Source: Amycolatopsis camponoti (GTDB taxonomy: Bacteria > Actinomycetota > Actinomycetes > Mycobacteriales > Pseudonocardiaceae). Taken from it: a stretch of DNA of 64,000 nt. Numbering within the stretch: position 1 is the stretch's first letter; every line of letters starts with the position of its first letter. The notes beneath the pieces were generated by a model. The model had not been told where the DNA came from and did not search any database. It saw nothing but the letters and a program-made list of their open reading frames with translations. Shown piece by piece: positions 52,139 to 61,802 of the stretch. The DNA lies in the NCBI RefSeq assembly GCF_902497555.1, contig NZ_CABVGP010000002.1, positions 756,501 through 820,500 on the forward strand. The letters are read 5' to 3'. The translations under genes and the position numbers were made by a program.

Positions 52139-53512
52139 TCAACGCCCCGGTGCCGTCATTGCTTCCCGCAACGCCGCCGGATCGTCGCCGCTGAACACGA
52201 TGACGCCGTCCGGCCGCGCCAAAAGCGCGTCGGCCGGGGCTTCCGGGCAGTCCGCCGTGACGATCTTCACGTCCGGGCCGGCGGCTTCCCGCAGGTCGGC
52301 GCGGCCGGCGAAGTCGAACAGCACCGGACGCGCCGCGCGCATGACCTCGGCCACGCGGGTGGCGCGGCCGCCGACGGTCAGCGGCAGGTCGGGGACGTAC
52401 GGCAGCTCGTCGGCGTCCCGCAGCAGCCCGGCCAGGTGCCGCGTCGCCGGGGGAAGGGCTGCCAGCTCGCCGAAGAGCGTCCGCAGGGCGTCGCCGTCTT
52501 CGCCGGTCAGGCGGTCGAGCAGGGCCTGGACGCGGGTCTGGGTCAACGTCCGCGCGGCGACCGGGTGCCGTTCGGCGTGGTAGCTGTCGAGCAAGGACTC
52601 GTCGGCCGCACCGCGCACGACGGCGGCGAGCTTCCAGCCGAGGTTGACCGCGTCCAGCAGCCCGACGTTGAGCGACGAGCCGCCGGCCGGGAAGACGTGC
52701 GCCGCGTCCCCGGCCAGGAACACGCGCCCGACGCGGTACCGCTCGGCGAGCCGGGCGGAGCTGACCGTCCGCGACAGCCACAGTGGCTCGCCCAGCGCCA
52801 GGTCGGTGCCGAGCACGCGCCGCACGGCGTCCCGGAACTCCTCGAGCGTCGGCTCCCCGGCCGGTTCCGGCGCGACCTCCCGGACGCCGGCGATCATGAC
52901 GCCCGGGGTCAGTGACGTCACCAGTACGCGCCCGCCGGGCCGCCGGTTCCAGCCCCGCCGCAACTCCGAAGTGAAGAGGGGCAGGTCCGTCCGGAAGTGC
53001 CCGAGGCGCATCAGCTCGTCGTCGGTGGTGCCGGGGAACCCGATCCCGGCCAGCTCGCGGACGCGGCTGTGCGCGCCGTCGCAGCCGACGATGTACCGCG
53101 CGGTCAGGCGGTAGGAGCCGTCCGGGCCGCGGACGGTGTCGAGGTCGGCCAGCTCGTGTCCCCGCCGGATCTCGGCGCCGAGCTCGACGGCGCGCTCGGC
53201 CAGCAGGGCTTCCATCCGCGGCTGCTGCAGCATCAGGCCGCGCATCGGCGTGTCCAGCCCGGCGAAGTTCAGGGGCACCGGCCCGAACGGGAACCCGGGG
53301 AACGGCCCGGCGAACGCCGCCTCGGCGCGGAACCTCGCCAGCAGGCCGCGGTGGTCCAGCTGCTCGACGATCCGGCCGCCGAGCCCGTTCGCCCGCGGCC
53401 GCTCGTCCGGAGTGGCCCGCCGCTCCAGGACCACGACCTCGGCCCCGCCGAGCCGCAGCTCCGCCGCCAGCATGAGGCCCACCGGGCCCGCGCCGATCAC
53501 CGCGACATCCAT
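52139..53512 (-). CDS. FAD-dependent monooxygenase, aromatic hydroxylase type
   Basis: 457 residues of the PheA/TetX/Rox type. N-terminal [19 protein letters not shown] (FAD dinucleotide fold), [14 protein letters not shown] (DG motif) and [18 protein letters not shown] (GD motif), with a short thioredoxin-like C-terminus ([15 protein letters not shown]). Such enzymes hydroxylate aromatic metabolites or antibiotics such as rifamycins and tetracyclines; I cannot choose. AAGGAGGA precedes ATG 53512. Divergent from an HTH/Clp-N gene pair. Confidence 0.88.
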   Translation of the reverse strand: MDVAVIGAGPVGLMLAAELRLGGAEVVVLERRATPDERPRANGLGGRIVEQLDHRGLLARFRAEAAFAGPFPGFPFGPVPLNFAGLDTPMRGLMLQQPRMEALLAERAVELGAEIRRGHELADLDTVRGPDGSYRLTARYIVGCDGAHSRVRELAGIGFPGTTDDELMRLGHFRTDLPLFTSELRRGWNRRPGGRVLVTSLTPGVMIAGVREVAPEPAGEPTLEEFRDAVRRVLGTDLALGEPLWLSRTVSSARLAERYRVGRVFLAGDAAHVFPAGGSSLNVGLLDAVNLGWKLAAVVRGAADESLLDSYHAERHPVAARTLTQTRVQALLDRLTGEDGDALRTLFGELAALPPATRHLAGLLRDADELPYVPDLPLTVGGRATRVAEVMRAARPVLFDFAGRADLREAAGPDVKIVTADCPEAPADALLARPDGVIVFSGDDPAALREAMTAPGR

Positions 53513-53535
53513 GACGTCCTCCTTCTTGTCAGGTG

Positions 53536-53578
53536 GGGGCTCCGGGTGGCGGAGCCCCGGCCCGAGGCGAAGCCTCGG
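53536..53578 (-). promoter_or_regulatory. Two tight hairpins in the 5' leader of the FAD monooxygenase
   Basis: GGGGCTCCG-GGTGG-CGGAGCCCC (53536-53558) and CCGAGGC-GAA-GCCTCGG (53562-53578), both perfect. They lie 24-66 bp before the monooxygenase ATG and between it and the twin operators, so they could block readthrough or tune expression. Confidence 0.5.
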
Positions 53579-53585
53579 ATACTGC

Positions 53586-53627
53586 TGTCAGTTTGAACTG
53601 ACGGATGACTGTCAGGCTAGACTGACA
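53586..53627. promoter_or_regulatory. Twin TGTCAG-N6-CTGACA operators
   Basis: Site 1, 53586-53603: TGTCAG-TTTGAA-CTGACG. Site 2, 53610-53627: TGTCAG-GCTAGA-CTGACA (perfect). Centres are 24 bp apart. Site 2 ends 4 bp before the HTH gene ATG. Best candidates as binding sites for the small HTH protein, controlling both directions. Confidence 0.7.
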
Positions 53628-53631
53628 CACC

Positions 53632-53835
53632 ATGGAGGCGGAAGAGCTTTCCGGGCGGATTTCGGAAACCGACCCCGCGGTCGCGCTGCGGGCGGTCGGC
53701 GCGCTGCACCGGCTGGCCGAGCAGGTCGAGGCGGCCGCCGTCGCGCACGCTCGGGAGCGCGGCTGGTCGTGGGAGCAGATCGGGGACGCCCTCGGTGTCG
53801 CCCGCCAGTCCGTGCACGCGAAGTACGGGAAGTGA
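53632..53835 (+). CDS. Small helix-turn-helix protein
   Basis: 67 residues: a helical stretch (about 15-45) and a C-terminal HTH, WSWEQIGDALGVARQSVHAKY (about 46-66). It is paired with a Clp-N-type protein, an arrangement I recall from other actinomycetes. Only 4 bp separate its ATG from an 18-bp palindromic site, so it probably autoregulates. No good ribosome site, so leaderless translation is possible. Confidence 0.8.
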   Translation: MEAEELSGRISETDPAVALRAVGALHRLAEQVEAAAVAHARERGWSWEQIGDALGVARQSVHAKYGK

Positions 53836-53839
53836 GGCC

Positions 53840-54307
53840 GTGGTGCTCGACCGGCTGATCGCCAAGAGCCCGTTCGCCGTGGTGGTGACGGCGGCCCTGG
53901 AGGAGTCCCGCCGCCGCGGCGACCGGCGGCTCGGCACCGAGCACCTGCTGCTCGGTCTCCTCCGCGACCCGGAGTGCGCGCGGGCCCTCGGCGCGGACGT
54001 CGAGGAGGCTCGCGCGGCCCTCGACCGCCTCGACCGCGCGGCCCTGGCGGCGCTCGGCATCGAGGTGGAAGGGCTGCGGCCGGCGGAGGTCCCGGTGAAG
54101 CGCGGCCGGCTGACCCCGGGCGCGCTGACGTCGAATGCCCGTGCGGTCGTCAACGAAGCGATCCGGGGGAAGCCGCGGGAGCCCGTCGAACTGCTGCGGG
54201 CGCTGCTGAAGGTGACCCCGCCCGATCCGGCCGCCGACCTGATGGCGGAGCTCGGCGTCGACGCCGCGGCCGTCCACCGCCTGCTGGTTTCGCCGAACGA
54301 TCCCTGA
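53840..54307 (+). CDS. Clp N-terminal (repeat) domain protein
   Basis: 155 residues: two Clp-N-like helical repeats, LGTEHLLLGLLRDPECARAL (about 33-52) and LTSNARAVVNEAIRG...PVELLRALLK (about 95-130). It has no ATPase, so it is not a chaperone; free Clp-N proteins may act as adaptors or sensors for proteolysis of the partner regulator. GTG 53840 (or 53843) lies 4-7 nt after the HTH gene stop. Confidence 0.82.
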   Translation: MVLDRLIAKSPFAVVVTAALEESRRRGDRRLGTEHLLLGLLRDPECARALGADVEEARAALDRLDRAALAALGIEVEGLRPAEVPVKRGRLTPGALTSNARAVVNEAIRGKPREPVELLRALLKVTPPDPAADLMAELGVDAAAVHRLLVSPNDP

Positions 54308-54361
54308 CCCGCGGCGGCACCCGATACGGTTGGGGAAGAACCGGCGGAAAGGGAGGACGAG

Positions 54362-57300
54362 GTGCCGCGTCCGGAGCGCCCCTTGGATCCGGGCGACGAC
54401 CCGCTCACCGAATTCGCCGCCGATCTCCGGCGTTTGCGGGAGAGCGCCGGGAATCCGACGTACCGCGAGCTCGGCCGGCGCGCGCACTACTCGGCCGGGA
54501 CGCTTTCGGAGGCCGCCGGTGGGCGGAAACTCCCCAGCCTGGCCGTGACGCTGGCCTACGTCCGGGCCTGCGGCGGAGTGCCCGGCGAATGGGAAGAACG
54601 CTGGCACGCCGTGGCCGGCGGAGCACGCCGCGACGGTGATGATTCACCACCCGAGCCGGAAAGCGGGGAAAAGCCGCCGTACGTCGGGCTGGGCGCATTC
54701 GGCCCCGCCGACGCGAGCCGATTCTTCGGCCGTGAACGGCTGGTCGAAAAGCTCGTCGGGCGCCTTTCGAGACAGCGTTTTCTCGCCGTCCTCGGCGCGT
54801 CCGGTTCGGGGAAGTCCTCATTGCTGCGCGCCGGCCTGCTGCCGTCGGTGAAGGACCCGGTCGTGCTGCTCACCCCGGGCGCCCGGCCGCTGCAGGAGTG
54901 CGCCGTCAAGTTCGCCGCGGCGCTCGGCCTCGCGCCTGGCGCGCTGCTCGACGACTTCACCGCGCACCCGCGCAACCTCGGGCTCGCCGCCCGGCAGCTC
55001 GCCGACGCCGAGGACACCGACGTCGTCGTGATCGTGGACCAGTTCGAAGAGGTCTTCACCCTCTGCCAGGACGAAGAGGAACGCGCGCGGTTCGTCGGCG
55101 CGCTCGTCACCGCGACCACCGAGCCCGGCAGCCGCACCCGGGTCGTCCTCGGCATCCGCACCGACTTCTACACCCACTGCGCACGGCACGCGGACCTCGC
55201 CGAAGCCATGCAGGACGCGCAGGTCCTCGTCGGCCCGATGACCACCGAGGAGCTCCGGCAGGCGATCTCGCGGCCCGCGGTCGACGCCGGGTACCGCGTC
55301 GAGAACGCGCTGGTCTCGCGGCTCGTCGCGGACGCCACCGGCCAGCCCGGTGTGCTGCCGCTGCTCTCGCACGCGCTCCTCGAAACCTGGCGGCGGCGGC
55401 GCGGCACCACGCTCACCCTGACCGGGTACGAGGCAGTCGGTGGCATCGAGCGGTCGGTCGCGCAGACGTCGGAGGGCACCTTCGCGACGCTCTCGGCGCG
55501 TCAGCAGCGGCTGGCGCGGCAGATCTTCCTCCGGATGACCGCGCTCGGCGAAGGCACCGAAGACACCAAGCGCCGGATCAGCCGCACCGAGCTCGACACC
55601 GACGAAGAGGACACCGCCGTCGTGCTCGGCGAGCTGGCGTCGGCGCGCCTGGTCACCCTGGACGACACCGGCATCGAGATCGCCCACGAGGCCCTCATCC
55701 GCGGCTGGCCGCGGCTGCGCGAATGGCTCACCGAGGACCGCGAAGGCCTGCGCGTCCACCGGCAGCTCACCGAGGCGACCGACGCCTGGGAGTCCGTAGA
55801 GGAGGACCCCGGCTGGCTCTACCGCGGCACGCGGCTGGCCATCGCGCGGGAGTGGGCCGCGCGCCAGGACACCGCGCTTTCCCGGCGGGAACGGCGGTTC
55901 CTCGACGCCAGCCTCGCCGTCGAACACGCCGAGCAGGAGCGCGACCGCCGTCGCACGCGGCGGCTGCGGCAGCTCGTCGCGCTGCTCGCCGTGCTGCTGG
56001 TGTTCGCCGTCGCGGCCACGGCGTACGCCGTGCGCGCCGAGAACACCGCCACCGGACAGCGCAACAGCGCGCTCGCCCAGAAGGTCGCCGGCCAGGCGCT
56101 GGCCATGCGGGCCACCAACCCCGCGCTGGCCGCGCAGCTCGCGCTCGCCGCGTACCGCCTCGACCCCGGCGCCGACGCCCGCAGCAGCGTGCTCGGCACG
56201 TTCGCGACGCCGTACTCGACCCGCGTCACCGGGCACACCGGCCGGGTCAACACCGTCGCCCTCCGCCCGGACGGGCAGGTCCTGGCCACGGCCAGCTGGG
56301 ACGGCACGGCGCGCCTGTGGGACGTCCGCGACCCGCACCACCCGGTCCCGCTCGGCGTCCTCGCCGGGCACGCCGGCAACGTCAACAACGTCGCCTTCAG
56401 CGCCGACGGCCGGACCGTGGCCACCGCCGGGTTCGACGGCACCGTCCGGGTGTGGGACGTCGGCGACCCGGCGCGGCCGGGGCCCGGGGTGGTCGTCGAG
56501 CAGCACGCGGGCAAGGCCTACGCGGTCGCGTTCAGCCCGGCCGGGCCGCTGCTCGCGACCGGCGACGTCGACGGCACGCTCCGGCTGTACGACACCACCG
56601 ACCCGGCCCGCCCGCGGCCGGCGGGGGAGCTGACCGGGCACACGTCCTACGTCAACAACCTCGCCTTCAGCGCCGATGGCCGGCTGCTCGCGTCCGCCTC
56701 GGCCGACAAGACCGCGCGCGTCTGGGACGTCGGGGCGCGGAGCCCGCTGGGTGTCGCGACCGGGCACACCGGCGTCGTCCACTCGGTCGCCTTCAGTCCC
56801 GACGGGCGCACCCTCGCCACGGCGAGCGCCGACGAGACGGCGCGGCTGTGGGACCTCACCGATCCGGCCGCGCCCGCGCAGCTGTCGTCCCTCGTCGCGC
56901 ACAAGGCGATCGTGCGGTCGGTCGCGTTCGGCCCGGACGGGCACACCCTGGCCACGACGGGCTTCGACCGCACCGCGCGGCTGTGGGACGTCGCCGACCC
57001 GCGGCGACCGCGCGAGCTGTCGTCCCTGCCCGGGCACACCGGCGCGGTCGGCTCGGTGGTGTTCACCCGCGACGGCCGCACCCTCGCCACGGCCAGCGAC
57101 GACCAGACCGCCCGGCTCTGGGACCTGCCCGGTCCCGCGATCCCCGCCCACACGGCGCAGGCGTGCCACGCCGCGTTCGGCCACGGCGTGCTCGCCACCG
57201 GCGGCTACGACCGGGTGGTCCGGCTGCACGAATTCGCCGACGCGGGCGCGCCCCGGACCGTCGCCACGGTCGGCGGGTTCGGCGACGCGGTCTGCGGCGT

Positions 57301-58147
57301 CGCGATCAGCCCGGACGGCCGGACGCTGGCCACCGGCAGCTGGGACCACACGATGACGCTGCGGGACATCTCCGACCCCACCCGCCCCGGGCCACCGGTG
57401 GTGTTCGCGCGGCCGCACGACGACATCGACGCCGTCGCGTTCAGCCCCGACGGGAAGCTGCTCGCCACGGCGGGCGACGGCCACACGGCCCGGCTCTGGG
57501 ACCTCGCCGACCGCCTGCACCCGGTGGAGATCGCCCGGCTGGACGGGCACGAAGACGACGTCCACACGCTCGCCTTCAGCCCCGACGGCCGGACGCTGGC
57601 GACCGCGGGCTGGGACCACACCGCGCGGCTGTGGGACGTCTCGGTGCCGCGGACCCCGCGGTCGCTCGCCAAGCTCGAAGGCCACACCGACACGATCTTC
57701 TCGGTCGCGTTCAGCCCGGACGGCCGGACGCTGGCGACGGCGGGCGCCGACCGGATGATCCGCCTGTGGGACGTCTCCGACCCCGCCGCCGCGCACGGGT
57801 CGGGCATCCTCGCCGGGCACACCGACATCGTCATGTCGGTGGCGTTCAGCGGCAACGGCCGGGTGCTGGCCTCCGGCAGCTACGACCGCACGGTCCGGCT
57901 GTGGGACGTCGCCCGGCGCGAGCCGTACGCGGTGCTGCCCGAGGAGGGCGACCGGGTCTACGCCGTGCAGTACGCCCCGGACGGCCATACGCTGGCGGGC
58001 ACGGTCGCGGACGGCACGGTCCGCTTCTCGGAGACCGACCCCGACCGGGCGGCAGCGAAGATCTGCGCGGTCGCGGCGCCCCGGATCACCGCGGCGGAGT
58101 GGTCCGCGAACCTCCCGGGCATCGGCTACGCCCCGCCCTGCCCGTAA
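54362..58147 (+). CDS. HTH-STAND ATPase-WD40 signalling protein
   Basis: 1261 residues. An N-terminal XRE-like HTH (about 15-75, YRELGRRAHYSAGTLSEAAGG), an nSTAND1-type ATPase (Walker A LGASGSGKSSLLRAGL at 144-159; Walker B VVVIVDQFEEVF at about 220), one TM helix (about 534-557, after an Arg-rich stretch) and 14 WD40 repeats (about 623-1240), enough for two seven-bladed propellers. Topology predicts cytoplasmic HTH/ATPase and external WD40. GTG 54362 follows GGGAGGA; TACGGT at 54325-54330 is the likely -10. Trigger and output unknown. Confidence 0.88.
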   Translation: MPRPERPLDPGDDPLTEFAADLRRLRESAGNPTYRELGRRAHYSAGTLSEAAGGRKLPSLAVTLAYVRACGGVPGEWEERWHAVAGGARRDGDDSPPEPESGEKPPYVGLGAFGPADASRFFGRERLVEKLVGRLSRQRFLAVLGASGSGKSSLLRAGLLPSVKDPVVLLTPGARPLQECAVKFAAALGLAPGALLDDFTAHPRNLGLAARQLADAEDTDVVVIVDQFEEVFTLCQDEEERARFVGALVTATTEPGSRTRVVLGIRTDFYTHCARHADLAEAMQDAQVLVGPMTTEELRQAISRPAVDAGYRVENALVSRLVADATGQPGVLPLLSHALLETWRRRRGTTLTLTGYEAVGGIERSVAQTSEGTFATLSARQQRLARQIFLRMTALGEGTEDTKRRISRTELDTDEEDTAVVLGELASARLVTLDDTGIEIAHEALIRGWPRLREWLTEDREGLRVHRQLTEATDAWESVEEDPGWLYRGTRLAIAREWAARQDTALSRRERRFLDASLAVEHAEQERDRRRTRRLRQLVALLAVLLVFAVAATAYAVRAENTATGQRNSALAQKVAGQALAMRATNPALAAQLALAAYRLDPGADARSSVLGTFATPYSTRVTGHTGRVNTVALRPDGQVLATASWDGTARLWDVRDPHHPVPLGVLAGHAGNVNNVAFSADGRTVATAGFDGTVRVWDVGDPARPGPGVVVEQHAGKAYAVAFSPAGPLLATGDVDGTLRLYDTTDPARPRPAGELTGHTSYVNNLAFSADGRLLASASADKTARVWDVGARSPLGVATGHTGVVHSVAFSPDGRTLATASADETARLWDLTDPAAPAQLSSLVAHKAIVRSVAFGPDGHTLATTGFDRTARLWDVADPRRPRELSSLPGHTGAVGSVVFTRDGRTLATASDDQTARLWDLPGPAIPAHTAQACHAAFGHGVLATGGYDRVVRLHEFADAGAPRTVATVGGFGDAVCGVAISPDGRTLATGSWDHTMTLRDISDPTRPGPPVVFARPHDDIDAVAFSPDGKLLATAGDGHTARLWDLADRLHPVEIARLDGHEDDVHTLAFSPDGRTLATAGWDHTARLWDVSVPRTPRSLAKLEGHTDTIFSVAFSPDGRTLATAGADRMIRLWDVSDPAAAHGSGILAGHTDIVMSVAFSGNGRVLASGSYDRTVRLWDVARREPYAVLPEEGDRVYAVQYAPDGHTLAGTVADGTVRFSETDPDRAAAKICAVAAPRITAAEWSANLPGIGYAPPCP

Positions 58148-58163
58148 CGAGTTGTCCGGTGTT

Positions 58164-58197
58164 GTTGTTCGGTGCCGGCACGCGGACACCGAACAAC
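58164..58197 (+). terminator. Intrinsic terminator of the STAND gene
   Basis: Perfect 11-bp stem GTTGTTCGGTG / CACCGAACAAC (58164-58174 and 58187-58197) followed by TTTTG. Confidence 0.8.
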
Positions 58198-58260
58198 TTT
58201 TGTCCAGTAGACATGCCCTCGGACGAGCTCCGTCCCACGAGACGTTTCTTGACCGGGGGT

Positions 58261-58320
58261 CTGAAGGGCCCCTTCAAGGGCACGGGAACCTGCCTCCCGC
58301 CCCTCGAAGGGGCCCTTCAG
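58261..58320. terminator. Perfect 15-bp hairpin after helD
   Basis: CTGAAGGGCCCCTTC (58261-58275) and GAAGGGGCCCTTCAG (58306-58320) with a 30-nt loop; 11 bp after the helD stop. Serves minus-strand helD and backs up the STAND terminator. Confidence 0.75.
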
Positions 58321-58331
58321 CGTGTCCGGGC

Positions 58332-60446
58332 TCAGCCGCCCGGGATCCAGTCCGGGTTCGAGGCCAGCACGATCAGCTGCTGCGTCGCCCGGGTCAGCGC
58401 CACGTACAGCACCCGCCGCCCGGTGGTCGACTCCGTGATCAAGTCGTTCGGCTCCACGAGCACCACCGCGTCGTACTCCAGGCCCTTCGAATCCAGGCTG
58501 CCGACGACCTTGAGCCGCTCGTCCGCCTGCCCCGACAGCCAGCCCGTGACCTCCGGCACCCGGTCCATCGCCGTGATGACGCCGACCGTGCCCTCGACCG
58601 CGCCCAGCAGCTCCTTCACCGCCGCCTGCGTCGCCGGCGCCAGGCCCGCCGCCTCCACCGGGCGGACGTCCGGCTCGACGCCCGTCTTGCGCACCGCCAC
58701 CGGCAGCTCGCCCGCCTCCGCGTGCCCGGCCACCACCTTCGCCGCGAGGTCGAAGATCTCCGCCGAGTTCCGGTAGTTCGTCCGCAGCGTGAACCGCCGC
58801 CGGGCCGTCTTGACCCCGAACGCCTGGTCCCGCGCCTGGGCCGCCTCCGCCGGGTCCGGCCACGAGCTCTGCACCGGGTCGCCGACGACCGTCCAGCTCG
58901 CGTACTTCCCGCGCCGGCCGACCATCCGCCACTGCATCGGCGACAGGTCCTGCGACTCGTCGACGACCACGTGCGAGTACTCCTCGTAGTGCTCGGGGCG
59001 CGTCGGGGCGCCGCCGGAGCGCTGCGGCTCCACCTCGAGCACCTGACGGCGCTTGCGCTTCGGCGGTGTCCCGATCAGCACGCGCAGCTCGTCGAGCAGC
59101 GCGACGTCCGCGATCGACCAGCCCCGCGACCGGTCCGCGAGGTCCGCGGCCAGCAGCGAGATCTCCTGCCGGTTCAGGACGCCCTTCGCGACCGACGCCA
59201 GCCGCTTCTCCTCACCCAGCCACTTCAGGATCTGCGCCGGGTACAGCACCGGCCACCACACCACCAGGAACCGGTGGAAGTCGATCCGCTCGCCGAGGTC
59301 GGTGATCAGCTCGGCCCGCTCGAACGGCTTGCCGTCGGCCTTCGCGTACTCCTCGGCCTTCGCGGCCAGCGCGTCGAGCAGCAGCTCCGCCGCCCGGATC
59401 CGCGACCGGTTCGGCGGCGCGCCCTGGGTGTGGGCCTTGCGGCGCACCTTCTCCAGCTCGCGCGCGTTCAGCCGCAGCACTTCGCCGCGGTAGACGATCC
59501 GCATCTCCTCCGGCGCTTCCGGCGGGGTGTCCCGCAGCGCCCGCAGCAGGATCTTCCGCATCCGCAGCGACCCCTTGATCGCGGCCAGCGGCGCCGCGTC
59601 CTGCCGCGTCGCCTCCAGGCCGTCGAGGACCTCGCCGAGCGCGCGCAGCTCGACGTTCGTCTCCCCCATCGAGGGGAGGACGCGCGAGATGTAGCTGGTG
59701 AACACGCCCGAAGGCCCGATCACGAGCACGCCGGCCCCGCCCAGCTGACGGCGGTAGCGGTAGAGCAGGTAGGCCGCGCGGTGCAGGGCGACCGCGGTCT
59801 TGCCGGTGCCCGGGCCGCCGGTGATCTCGGTGACCCCGCGCCACGGCGCCCGGATGACCTCGTCCTGCTCCTTCTGGATGGTCGCGACGATGTCGCGCAT
59901 CTTCTCGCCGCGCGAGCGCCCCAGCGCGGCCATGAGCGCGCCTTCGCCGACGATCTGCATGTCCTCGGGCACGGCGTCGGCGATCAGCACGTCGTCGTCG
60001 ACGTCGAGGACGTTCTGACCGGAGCAGCGGATCACGCGCCGCCGCACGACGTCCATCGGTTCCTCGGCCGTGGCCTGGTAGAACGCGGCCGCGGCCGGCG
60101 CGCGCCAGTCCGTGACGAGGTTGTCGAACTCGGCGTCGCGGATGCCGAGCCTGCCGACGTAGTTGCGTTCCCCGTCCCGGTCGTCGAGCCTGCCGAAGAC
60201 GAGCCCCTCGTACTCGGCGTCGAGCGTCTGGAGCGTCTGGTTCGCGTGGTAGACCATCATGTCGCGCTCGAACAGCATCGACGCCTGCTCGAAGATCGCC
60301 TCGCGCTGCGCGCCCTGGCCGATCTCGTAGCCCTTGGTGCGCATCGCCTCGGCCTGGGTGCGCAGTTCGTCCAGACGGGTGTACACGCGATCGACGTGGG
60401 CTTGTTCGATGGCGATCTCGGCCCGTCTGACCCGAGGTTCCGACAC
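58332..60446 (-). CDS. helD: HelD-family RNA polymerase recycling ATPase
   Basis: 704-residue UvrD-like ATPase of the HelD/HelR group, which removes RNA polymerase from stalled complexes. An N-terminal coiled coil (about 8-60), Walker A GGPGTGKTAVALHRAAYL (about 195), split-helicase insertion, Walker B VVVDESQDLSPMQW, RTNYRNS, GSLDSKGLEYDAVVLVEP and VLYVALTRATQQL. Length matches mycobacterial class II HelD. GTG 60446 has AGGAG 7 nt upstream. Some relatives (HelR) protect RNAP from rifamycins; whether this one does is unknown. Confidence 0.88.
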   Translation of the reverse strand: MSEPRVRRAEIAIEQAHVDRVYTRLDELRTQAEAMRTKGYEIGQGAQREAIFEQASMLFERDMMVYHANQTLQTLDAEYEGLVFGRLDDRDGERNYVGRLGIRDAEFDNLVTDWRAPAAAAFYQATAEEPMDVVRRRVIRCSGQNVLDVDDDVLIADAVPEDMQIVGEGALMAALGRSRGEKMRDIVATIQKEQDEVIRAPWRGVTEITGGPGTGKTAVALHRAAYLLYRYRRQLGGAGVLVIGPSGVFTSYISRVLPSMGETNVELRALGEVLDGLEATRQDAAPLAAIKGSLRMRKILLRALRDTPPEAPEEMRIVYRGEVLRLNARELEKVRRKAHTQGAPPNRSRIRAAELLLDALAAKAEEYAKADGKPFERAELITDLGERIDFHRFLVVWWPVLYPAQILKWLGEEKRLASVAKGVLNRQEISLLAADLADRSRGWSIADVALLDELRVLIGTPPKRKRRQVLEVEPQRSGGAPTRPEHYEEYSHVVVDESQDLSPMQWRMVGRRGKYASWTVVGDPVQSSWPDPAEAAQARDQAFGVKTARRRFTLRTNYRNSAEIFDLAAKVVAGHAEAGELPVAVRKTGVEPDVRPVEAAGLAPATQAAVKELLGAVEGTVGVITAMDRVPEVTGWLSGQADERLKVVGSLDSKGLEYDAVVLVEPNDLITESTTGRRVLYVALTRATQQLIVLASNPDWIPGG

Positions 60447-60569
60447 GCATGGCTCCTTGACAGCTCTGGATCGCCTCCGAGGGCGAAGAACGACTCTACG
60501 CGTTGGCTCCGGCGGGCACACCGATGTCCCGGCCATCAGTGCCGCGTGTCATCCCCGCACAATCAAGGG

Positions 60570-61127
60570 GTGACCAGGATCGTGGCCGGGACGGCGGGCG
60601 GGCGGCGGCTGAAGGTGCCGCCGAAGGGCACCCGGCCGACGTCGGAGCGTGTGCGGGAAGCCCTGTTCAACGCCCTGGAGACGGCGGGCGAGCTGGACGG
60701 CGCCCACGTCCTCGACCTCTACGCGGGCTCCGGTGCCCTCGGTCTCGAAGCGCTCTCCCGCGGGGCGGCGGACGCGCTGTTCGTGGAGGCCGACCGGCGC
60801 GCGGTGGACGTCCTGCGCGGCAACGTCGCGGCACTGGGCCTGGGCGGCACGGTCCGCGCCGGGCAGGTCGAGACGGTGGTCGCGGCCCCCGCGCCCCGGC
60901 CGTACGACCTGGTGCTGGCCGACCCGCCGTACGCCGTGGACGCGGCCGCGCTCGGCAAGGTGCTGGCCTCGCTGGCGGCCGGCGGCTGGCTGGGGGAGGC
61001 GGCGCTGGTCGTCGTCGAGCGCGCGGCCCGCGACGGCGAGCCGGACTGGCCGGCGGCCTTCGAGCCCTCGCGCGCGAAGAAGTACGGCGACACGGCGGTC
61101 TTCTGGGCGGACTACCGCACTTCGTGA
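60570..61127 (+). CDS. rsmD: 16S rRNA (guanine(966)-N(2))-methyltransferase
   Basis: 185 residues: TRIVAGTAGGRRLKVPP, PTSERVREALFNAL, SAM motif VLDLYAGSGALGLEALSRGA and catalytic NPPY-type LVLADPPYAVD. Modifies G966 of 16S rRNA. GTG 60570 has CACAAT ending 6 nt upstream and no spaced ribosome site, so leaderless translation is plausible. Precedes coaD as in mycobacteria. Confidence 0.93.
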   Translation: MTRIVAGTAGGRRLKVPPKGTRPTSERVREALFNALETAGELDGAHVLDLYAGSGALGLEALSRGAADALFVEADRRAVDVLRGNVAALGLGGTVRAGQVETVVAAPAPRPYDLVLADPPYAVDAAALGKVLASLAAGGWLGEAALVVVERAARDGEPDWPAAFEPSRAKKYGDTAVFWADYRTS

Positions 61128-61185
61128 CGCGGCCCACGCGCGGCAGAGCGGGCGCCGCGACCTGCGGCACGGTAGCGTCCGCGCC

Positions 61186-61671
61186 ATGCGGCGTGCGGTC
61201 TGTCCCGGTTCCTACGATCCGGCCACCAACGGGCACCTCGACATCATCGAGCGGGCGAGCATCCTGTTCGACGAGGTCGTCGTCGCGGTGGGGGTGAACA
61301 AGAGCAAGAAGGGCCTCTTCGAGATCGAAGAGCGCCTGGAGATGCTGCGGAAGATCACCTCGAAGCTCCCGAACATCCGGGTGGACTCGTGGGAAGGCCT
61401 GCTGGTCGACTACTGCCGCGAGAACGACATCGCGGCGATCGCCAAGGGCCTGCGCTCGGTCAGCGACTTCGACTACGAGCTGCAGATGGCGCAGATGAAC
61501 CGCGAGCTGACCGGCGTCGAGACGCTGCTGATGGCGAACAACCCGGCGTACGGGTTCGTGTCCAGCTCGCTGGTCAAGGAGGTCGCGGCCCTCGGCGGCG
61601 ACATCGAGCACCTGGTGCCGGCCGTCGTCTACGAACGACTCTCGGAGAAGTTCCCGAAGCTCGGGCGCTGA
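61186..61671 (+). CDS. coaD: Phosphopantetheine adenylyltransferase
   Basis: 161-residue PPAT, adenylating 4'-phosphopantetheine to dephospho-CoA. RRAVCPGSYDPATNGHLDII (T/HxGH motif: NGHLDI), IAKGLRSVSDFDYELQMAQMN, and YGFVSSSLVKEVAALGGD. TAGCGT (61173-61178) ends 7 nt before the ATG: another leaderless candidate. Confidence 0.96.
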   Translation: MRRAVCPGSYDPATNGHLDIIERASILFDEVVVAVGVNKSKKGLFEIEERLEMLRKITSKLPNIRVDSWEGLLVDYCRENDIAAIAKGLRSVSDFDYELQMAQMNRELTGVETLLMANNPAYGFVSSSLVKEVAALGGDIEHLVPAVVYERLSEKFPKLGR

Positions 61672-61802
61672 CCCTCCACAAGGGATTTTTTCAATCCGGG
61701 TCAGCCGGATGGACCGCGACCTTGGTCGGAACTTCGCCCCACCCCGCTGTGAGTTCACTTCGGCGCCTTCTGACGATCATCCGATCGGGTTACGGTCCGA
61801 AA

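Noticed and set aside
53536..53558. Rifamycin-associated element upstream of the FAD monooxygenase
   Set aside because: Outer GGGGCT/AGCCCC agree with the known element as I recall it, but the inner half-sites and loop differ, so it is called only a hairpin.
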